Assembly: GCA_963921825.1 (NCBI GenBank)
Contig: OY997590.1
Location: forward strand, 38,829,039 to 38,893,038
Direction of reading: 5' to 3'
Origin: Erodium maritimum
Taxonomy: Eukaryota > Streptophyta > Magnoliopsida > Geraniales > Geraniaceae
Length of the DNA: 64,000 nucleotides
Within the stretch, counting starts at the first letter, position 1. Each line of letters opens with the position of its first letter. A model generated the notes under the pieces. It did not search any database. It was not told the DNA's origin and was given only the letters and a program-made list of their open reading frames with translations. A program made the position numbers and the translations under genes. Shown here piece after piece: positions 58,366 to 64,000 of the stretch.

Positions 58366-60780
58366 GATTATGTAGCCAAGCGCAGAGCCATAGTCTAGGG
58401 TTTTTTCGCGATTCTCTTCATCTGCAGCAGTCGTCTCCGGTTTTTGGATGTGAATATGTCGTCGGAACTATGCAGCGCTGGCTGGGAGGCAGGTAAGGGA
58501 AGGGGAGGTACTAGGATGACGGGGAGTCCCGGTGGGGATCCGGTGTCCGTGGAGGAGGACACGAGGACGTTCATTCCGACGGAGAACCTGTCGTCGAGGG
58601 GAGAGGATTTTCAACATATGGTGTTCTCAGCGCAGGTCGAGGGGGAGAGGAGTACACACCAAGGGGACCGAGATTGCAGGGGACGACGAGGACCAACGCC
58701 AGACGAGTCCAGGAGGTGGGACCGTGACCGAGGAAGGGGAGAGGAGGTCCGGCAAGGGTGGTCGGTGTGGGGTCTGGGAACGAAGCGACAAATTCGGTGG
58801 AGGATTCGATGGGGTCGTTGAGGGAGGGGATAGAGCTGATCCCGATTGTCGTCTCGTCGGATACGGGAACTCAGGCATCCGAACCGAGACACGGGGCGCC
58901 GGAGACGCCGGAGGACGTGGCGTGGCGGCGAAATAAGGGGAAGGAGTCGATGGTTGATGATGCTAGGGTTTTGTTTGGGAGGCCGGGAGCGAAAACGGGG
59001 GCTCGAGAGGTGGGCCTGCTCGCTAATGCACATAGGGGGTGGAGAACCGGGCCGGGTGGGCCTCAGGATCTGGGCTGGCAACCTCGAGCGGGGACGGGCC
59101 CAGGAGACCGAGAACGGAGGCCCAAAGTGGGCTGGACTCGGGGAGACTCGAACGACATAGCCCGTTGGGCGGCTAGGTACGGGGTTGGGTCAAGACAGGA
59201 TCTGCGACTAGCAGCCGGGCAGGGGTCTGGACCGGTTTGTGACCCGGCTCAAGCGGGCCAGCAGGATCCTGGGCATGGTTTCAACCTGTTTGGGAGCCGG
59301 GGGTGCGATTGGCGTACCTAGGGGGAACAGGTAGGAGATTTGGGTTCCCAGATGGGTTCAATGAGGATCAAGGAGGTCGTGGTGCCGGTTCAGGAGGTTA
59401 CAGGCTGGGGGAATCAATACCGTTTCACGATAGCAGCTAAGGTCTTGACAACCAGAAAGATTTTCTGGAAGTCAGTGGTAGCTAAGATGGAGGATGTCTG
59501 GGCATGAAGGTAGATGCTAAGCCGTTGGAGGGGGGGGTCTAGTCGCTCTCTTCTTTCGGAAAGCGAAGGAGAGGGAGCGAGTCCTGATGGGGGAACCTTG
59601 GTCTTTCTGGGACTCCTTTGTCTTGTTCACAGACCTGCGGGCACACATGCAGGTACGAGACTTAGAGTTTCATCACTTCTCGGTTTGGGCGAGGGTGTCG
59701 AACTTGCCAGTGGGTACATGGACGAGAGACGTGGGGTTTCGAGTGGGAAACACGTTGGGGGTCTGTCAGGGGGTGGATGTGGATAAGGAGGGGCTATGCT
59801 GGGGAGATTTCATGAAGGTCCAGATCAGGGCGGATATCAGAGTTCATCTGCAAAGTCAAATGTGGTTCCCTCTATCGGTATCTCAGGTACGGAATCAGTT
59901 ATTTATTTCTTATGAGCACCTCCCCGAGCACTGTTTTGGGTGCTATTGTGCGGGACATCTATTTCCGGTCTGTCCGGTAGTGGGTAAGGTACGGGGACCG
60001 TCCCTGAAAGCGCCGACAGACCCGAGATTGGCTCTGGAGAAGGCGAAACATGGGAAAGGAACCCCGAGAACAAATTGGACATATATGGGAGGTATGTGAA
60101 AAGGGGTGGCCAATCCGGCTGGACCAGGGACGCCAGTCCGACATCAGGAAAATGAGATGTATGGGGGGCAGGCAGAGATGGGTACCGAGGTTCCCGTAGG
60201 TTGGCTGCCAAGGGATCCCTCGCCGTCGTTATCAGGGAAGAAAAGGGCGGAGAGGGAAGAGGACCCTGAGGAAGAGAAAGGATCATCGACGTCTGATGGG
60301 GCGTCACAGGTAGCGGCGGGGGCTCCAAGCACCCCCGCCTCCAGGAATGAGTGCCTGGGGGTCCAGGGAGGGATTGGTCGACTGTATTACCTCCCTGGCA
60401 GATTGGTGGCATTGGTACTGCCCACAGTCGACAATATGCTCCCCTACCAGTCGGGGGTCAGCAATCCCGCGTTCAGGAGCCCTACAAGTATCAGTCAAGG
60501 GAGGACGACGCACGCTGACTTACCGGGGGAGTTGTCAGTCCACCAGTATTAACCCTTCACTTGGTTGGCTCGACTAGTGCCATTTGGTTGGAGCATGCTT
60601 GTCTTCGGATGCTACCGCAGATTTCCCCTTCAACCGCCCCTAGTCCTAGAGCAATATTTACTTTCATGCTTTTGCATTAAGATAGTTACTTGGTTTAACG
60701 TTTGTAAGATGAGCATAGAAATGTGTTCATTATTTTATTTTAAATTCCAGTAATAATATTACCGGTTCTTCTAAAAAAAA
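58366..60780 (+). mobile_element. ORF1-only LINE (copy B), perfect 16-bp TSD and A-tail
   Basis: A 2.4-kb element flanked by GTATCATATGTTTGAT at 58350-58365 and 60781-60796, ending in an A8 tail (60773-60780). It begins with a short leader (TAGTCTAGGGTTTTTTCGCG), carries a degraded ORF1 (58456-60552) and then 228 bases of 3' UTR. No endonuclease or reverse transcriptase sequence lies in it. Since both ends are defined, the lack of ORF2 is a property of the inserted copy, not of later truncation at the ends. Related to copy A at 1863-4275. Confidence 0.88.
58456..60552 (+). pseudogene. LINE ORF1 of copy B (DUF4283-like + CCHC knuckle)
   Basis: RNA-binding ORF1 protein. It starts at the ATG at 58456 (MSSELCSAGWEAGKGRG). 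The N-terminal part is Arg/Gly-rich and passes through at least two frame changes (open pieces 58456-58821 and 58758-59321). The DUF4283-like core begins MGSMRIKEVVVPVQEVTG-like near 59351, changes frame near 59510, and is well kept at 59587-60099 (EPWSFWDSFVLFTDLRAHMQ, WARVSNLPVGTWTRDVGF, GDFMKVQIRADIRVHLQ). The knuckle CFGCYCAGHLFPVC fits C-x2-C-x4-H-x4-C with all four ligands. The C-terminal piece (60106-60552) has EVPVGWLPRDPSPSLSGKK, shared with copy A. Roughly three to four frame changes; dead now. Confidence 0.75.
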
Positions 60781-60796
60781 GTATCATATGTTTGAT

Positions 60797-61420
60797 TAGG
60801 GTAATATTTTATTATTCAAAATCATTAAAGTTATAATTTTTTAAATAGAAAGCATTTATAGTTATTAACACTTGTAAAATCATGGAAGTAGATTAATAAC
60901 AACAAAATAAACTGTATACAAGAATTAAAAAAAACAAACCAAAAAATGAGAATTAGATCATATAAAATATACAAACAAAAGGAGTCAGCGAAGCATTTAT
61001 GAGGTTTATGGGAGGAACACAAGATGCTCATGAAACGCATCCGTAAGCAAACAGCTAGCATTCTTATAATATGTATATATTATTTATTATTTTCTTTTGT
61101 GGAAGCGTGTACGACGAGAGGATCGTATATACGTATCCTGGTACTCATGTAGTGATTAGACTGAATTGTGATGCGACTTATACAAAATTAGCTAAGTTCT
61201 ACGATGATAGAATCACGTATGAGGAACATGATTTGCATGGGTATTGAGTAAATACTGATTGAATAATTAATTATTATTTTTATTTAATTTATTAAATTCA
61301 GATTTAAAACAGTAAATACTAAATAAAATTGATAAAATTAATTAACTAAAATACAAAAATAATTAACTAAAATGGATAAATAAACTTGAAATTTTATTAC
61401 TCCCCGAATAGTACATCAAA
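60797..61420. other. AT-rich spacer
   Basis: No convincing gene. The minus-strand frame at 60831-61061 is low-complexity Phe/Leu/Tyr-rich text. Confidence 0.45.
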
Positions 61421-62063
61421 CTACAATGCGATTGAGAAAATTTTCCATTCCCAATGCATGTAGTCAAGAGTGCCAATCATGTCGGGGAACCTTCGGTTGT
61501 ACCCCGATTCGAGTAACCACAACAAGTCCTACGCATTTGGTTTACACTCGTAATACGCCATGAAGACCTCAATAACGGCCTTACAAAAACGATTTACACA
61601 TTGGAGTATAGGTACTTACTCCATATGTAAGGGTTCGTCCAATGAATCGACTGAGCACCCATACGCTAGCATTCTTATCGCGGCGGTGCAAATCTAGCGC
61701 GTTGATAACCCCATGCGTCTTACATCGTTCGGATTCTGAACGAAGTAATCGTCATGCTCCATTAGCGCTTCCATAACCCATTGAAAGAGTGGTCGGGACA
61801 TACAAAATCGACGCCTAAACATCTCGGGTCCATATGTTGGGTACTCGAAAAAATAATCATGCATCAGTCGGGTTGTGGGCTTCGACACGACCTCTGTCAA
61901 TCTTCCGTCGGGAAGGTTCACCACGTTTGATCCATTGCCTCCATGTGTTGATCTTTGGCATTGCTCTCTCTATCATTCTGTCGATCCTTCGCCGGATTCG
62001 TTACTCCATTGCACTAAGTCCGACTTCCAACTCCTCCCTCGTTTAACCCTCGTTGTCGGACAT
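61421..62063 (-). pseudogene. PIF/Harbinger-type transposase (HARBI1/ALP1-like), degraded
   Basis: Starts at an ATG at 62063 (MSDNEG). After a frame change caused by one extra C near 61875, it reads LMHDYFFEYPTYGPEMFRRR, FCMSRPLFQWVMEALMEHDD and YFVQNPNDVRRMGLSTR, the conserved helical N-terminal part of plant Harbinger-type nucleases. Further on come remnants of a YYECKPNAEDLLWLLE-like stretch and MIGTLDYMHWEWKIF, which holds the first catalytic Asp region (GTLDCMHW in the family), each in shifted or stopped frames. The sequence ends at a stop at 61421-61423, before the second Asp and the Glu of the DDE nuclease. No terminal inverted repeats were found around it. Confidence 0.75.
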
Positions 62064-62069
62064 TTTTGA

Positions 62070-62818
62070 TCGAAATAAGTATGAGAAATTTGGGAATTTG
62101 AGAGGAAAATTACAGATAATTTGGAGATAAATATTGGTGATTTGATGAATGGGTGAGGGGTATATATAGGTGGGAAAAATAGTTTTTTTTGGGTATTTAA
62201 TTTGCAGGGAAATTTTCAATATAATACCCTACCAAACATTTATTTTCAAAATGATACCCTGTCATAATTTTTTTTACAGCTTAATACTCAAACAAAACAT
62301 TTACCAATACCTTGCTACCCATCCGTCAGATTTCAGTTAACTTTCATCTAAAATAGGTAAAAAAAATCCATAGTACTCCTAACTATCAATCAAAATTTCA
62401 AAGGGATGCCATTGGATTTTCAATTAAGGTACCTAAACTAAAATTATTTATTTAATATTTATTCAAAAATCAGTTTTATTTTTGTAAAATCATTTTTACT
62501 TTTTAAAATTCAGTTTTTTATGTAAAATTCAATTTTTATTATTTAAAAATCAGTTTTTTTTTGTTTTTTTATTTTAAAAAATCAGTTTTATTTTTCTATT
62601 CTTTTTATTAATTTATTAATTCTATATTTTATTTAAACTATCCTCATAAATCAAGTTTTCATTCTAAAAAATCAGTTCTTCATTTATTATTTTTCTAAAA
62701 ATTTATTAGTTTTTCTCTTTAATTTTAATTCATTATCATTAAAAAATTCAAACCCAATCCTTTCCTTTTTCAATTTCTTCAAACAACAGTTCTTCTCAAT
62801 CCAATTTTGTAGTAACAC
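62070..62818. repeat. AT-rich stretch with degenerate AAAAATCAGTTTT repeats
   Basis: Between about 62460 and 62700 the word AAAAATCAGTTTT and variants recur six to seven times at about 30-50 base spacing. No coding capacity. Probably expanded low-complexity DNA upstream of the Harbinger remnant. Confidence 0.5.
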
Positions 62819-64000
62819 CTTTTCTTTTTTTTTTGATCAGCAATTGCAAATTTAAATTGAAACCCCTCTTAAGGCGAAAAGAAGAGTTTTAACGGGTTAC
62901 ACTAAGAACCCCAAAAGCCCAAAGATAGACACAAATATATGATAAGGGCAGAGACAACAATAAAAACCCAACCGTCAAATACCCAAATTTTCCAACCATG
63001 AAGCTCATAACGAAAAAATAGGTCTTAGTACCTAGATTTTCCAACCATGAAGAGCTAAAAAGACAACCCAGACGACTACAGAGCTAAAGAGAAACCAGGT
63101 CGTCGACAACATCCAAAATCAGGTCGATTGCGGACGGTGGAGCTCAAACTCTGTCCTTTGAAACCTTTTTCCTGCCTACACCAAGAAAAGGCCCAGAAGG
63201 GGGAGGACCAGTATTTCTATCGAGAACGGGCACAAACTTCCAATTAGACAGCAGCAAGACATCACTTCCGGAGATTCGAGGATGGGTTCAAACTGAGCAT
63301 TCCGAAATCGAGATCGGTTACCCCTCGCCGGCCAGCACCAAGCGAGGACCCAAAGGAGAAGGCATGTAATTATACCGATCACGAGCCAACCCGATCCCGG
63401 ACAGAACTGACACTAAAGCCAATATAGAAGCACAACGCCACAACTGACACTCCAACAAGCAGGCAATAGAAAGTCCAGATATCCGGGGAACCTAGGCTGG
63501 GCTCGAGCTAAGCGTTTCGATACCGATTCCGATATCCCCTCACTGGCCAACACCAAGCGAGGATCCGAAGAGGAAGGCCTGTAGTTATACCGAGCACGAG
63601 CCAGCCTTCACCCGGACAAATCTGACACTGAAGGCTTCATAGAAGCGAACTGATCTTCCAGAACTGGAACCACCAACACACCACTGGCCGAGGACTGACC
63701 CCTCCACTAATTGGGAATTCAAGGAAGGAACTCGAGCTGAGCGTTCCGATACCTAAATTGGTATCCCCTCGTCGGCCAACACCAAACGAGACCCCGAAGG
63801 AAAAGCCTGTAATAATACCGAGCACGAGTAGAGCCAAACCCGAAAAAAGTCCCAGGAAGCAAAGATGACAGAACAACGAACCGAACAAGGTGTAAGGAGG
63901 AGAAATTGTCCCGACCCGTTCCTAGCAGTTCCAACCCGACCCGAACCCAGCTGGGACAATATGGATCTGCCCAACCCGGATCCGAACCCAACCAAACCGG
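62819..64000 (-). mobile_element. LINE 3' end with tandemly repeated 3' region (runs off the right edge)
   Basis: The T-run at 62819-62834 followed by GATCAGCAATTGC is the mirror of a LINE tail (...TTGCTGATCAAAAAA). From about 63290 to 63870 three units of about 215-230 bases repeat; each holds (in plus-strand sense) CGATAC..ATTCCGATATCCCC, TCGGCCAACACCAAGCGAG and CTGTAATTATACCGAGCACG. The minus-strand readings over them (LVWCWPTRG, YYRLFL) recur with the units, so the array may be part of an ORF end or a 3' UTR. The body of the element lies beyond the window. Confidence 0.6.
63290..63870. repeat. ~220-bp tandem array, three units
   Basis: Units start near 63297, 63513 and 63742 at GAGC(G/A)TT(C/T)CGA. 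Identity between units is moderate, so the duplication is not recent. Confidence 0.7.

Noticed and set aside
58366-60780. Host zinc-knuckle gene
   Set aside because: The 16-bp direct repeats, A-tail, lack of introns and a related copy at 1863-4275 show a retroelement.
1-64000. tRNA, rRNA or snoRNA genes
   Set aside because: No cloverleaf with A/B boxes or conserved rRNA segment was noticed by eye. This is not a substitute for a covariance-model scan.

Overview
This is plant nuclear DNA, from a eudicot-like angiosperm with a repeat-rich genome. The evidence is GT-AG introns, plant-only gene families (CSN4 of plant type, a LUX-like GARP factor, an INDETERMINATE DOMAIN zinc-finger gene, RRA arabinosyltransferase, JAC1), Ty1/copia elements, plant L1-type LINEs with DUF4283/zinc-knuckle ORF1s, and DNA transposons (Mutator-like, hAT-like, Tourist-like).

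Host genes. Two genes look alive. One is the 5' end of CSN4 (minus strand, 107-1255, running off the left edge). The other is a complete four-exon IDD zinc-finger transcription factor (plus strand, 21173-22860). Three host genes look dead: a LUX/PCL1-like GARP remnant (9565-10011, minus), an RRA-type GT77 arabinosyltransferase (26938-34422, plus) split by an LTR inserted in its second exon, and a JAC1-like J-domain gene (35139-38316, plus). From memory, RRA2 and JAC1 are also neighbours in Arabidopsis (AT1G75110/AT1G75100), so the RRA-JAC1 pair is probably a decaying copy of an ancient syntenic block.

Repeats, left to right. (a) 1.4-9.2 kb: a ~410-bp repeat present twice. The first copy is broken by three DNA transposons (a 3.7-kb Mutator-like element with 9-bp TSD, a 285-bp Tourist-like MITE with TAA TSD, a 2.9-kb hAT-like element with 8-bp TSD); the second copy is a ready-made empty site for all three. 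(b) 10-11.7 kb: copia remnant. (c) 13.4-16.5, 17.2-20.6 and 27.6-33.4 kb: four solo-LTR-like elements of one superfamily (TGTCACGCYCC...TTA(C/TTAC)A ends, 5-bp TSDs, internal minisatellites), one nested in another. (d) 24.5-26.7 and 37.1-38 kb: incomplete copia copies. (e) 38.5-49.8 kb: a LINE cluster, including elements that carry only an ORF1. (f) 50.2-57.3 kb: a nearly whole, very young Ty1/copia element with CCCCT TSDs. (g) 58.4-60.8 kb: an ORF1-only LINE with a perfect 16-bp TSD. (h) 61.4-62.1 kb: a Harbinger-type transposase pseudogene. (i) 62.8-64 kb: a LINE 3' end with ~220-bp tandem repeats.

The most unusual signal is the set of plant LINE derivatives that encode only the ORF1 RNA-binding protein (DUF4283-like plus CCHC knuckle) and lack endonuclease/reverse transcriptase, yet sit between target-site duplications. 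This resembles the mammalian 'half-L1' (HAL1) arrangement. No CRISPR, operon or tRNA/rRNA gene was seen. All element boundaries were read by eye from duplicated target sites, and family names rest on recognised motifs, not on database searches.
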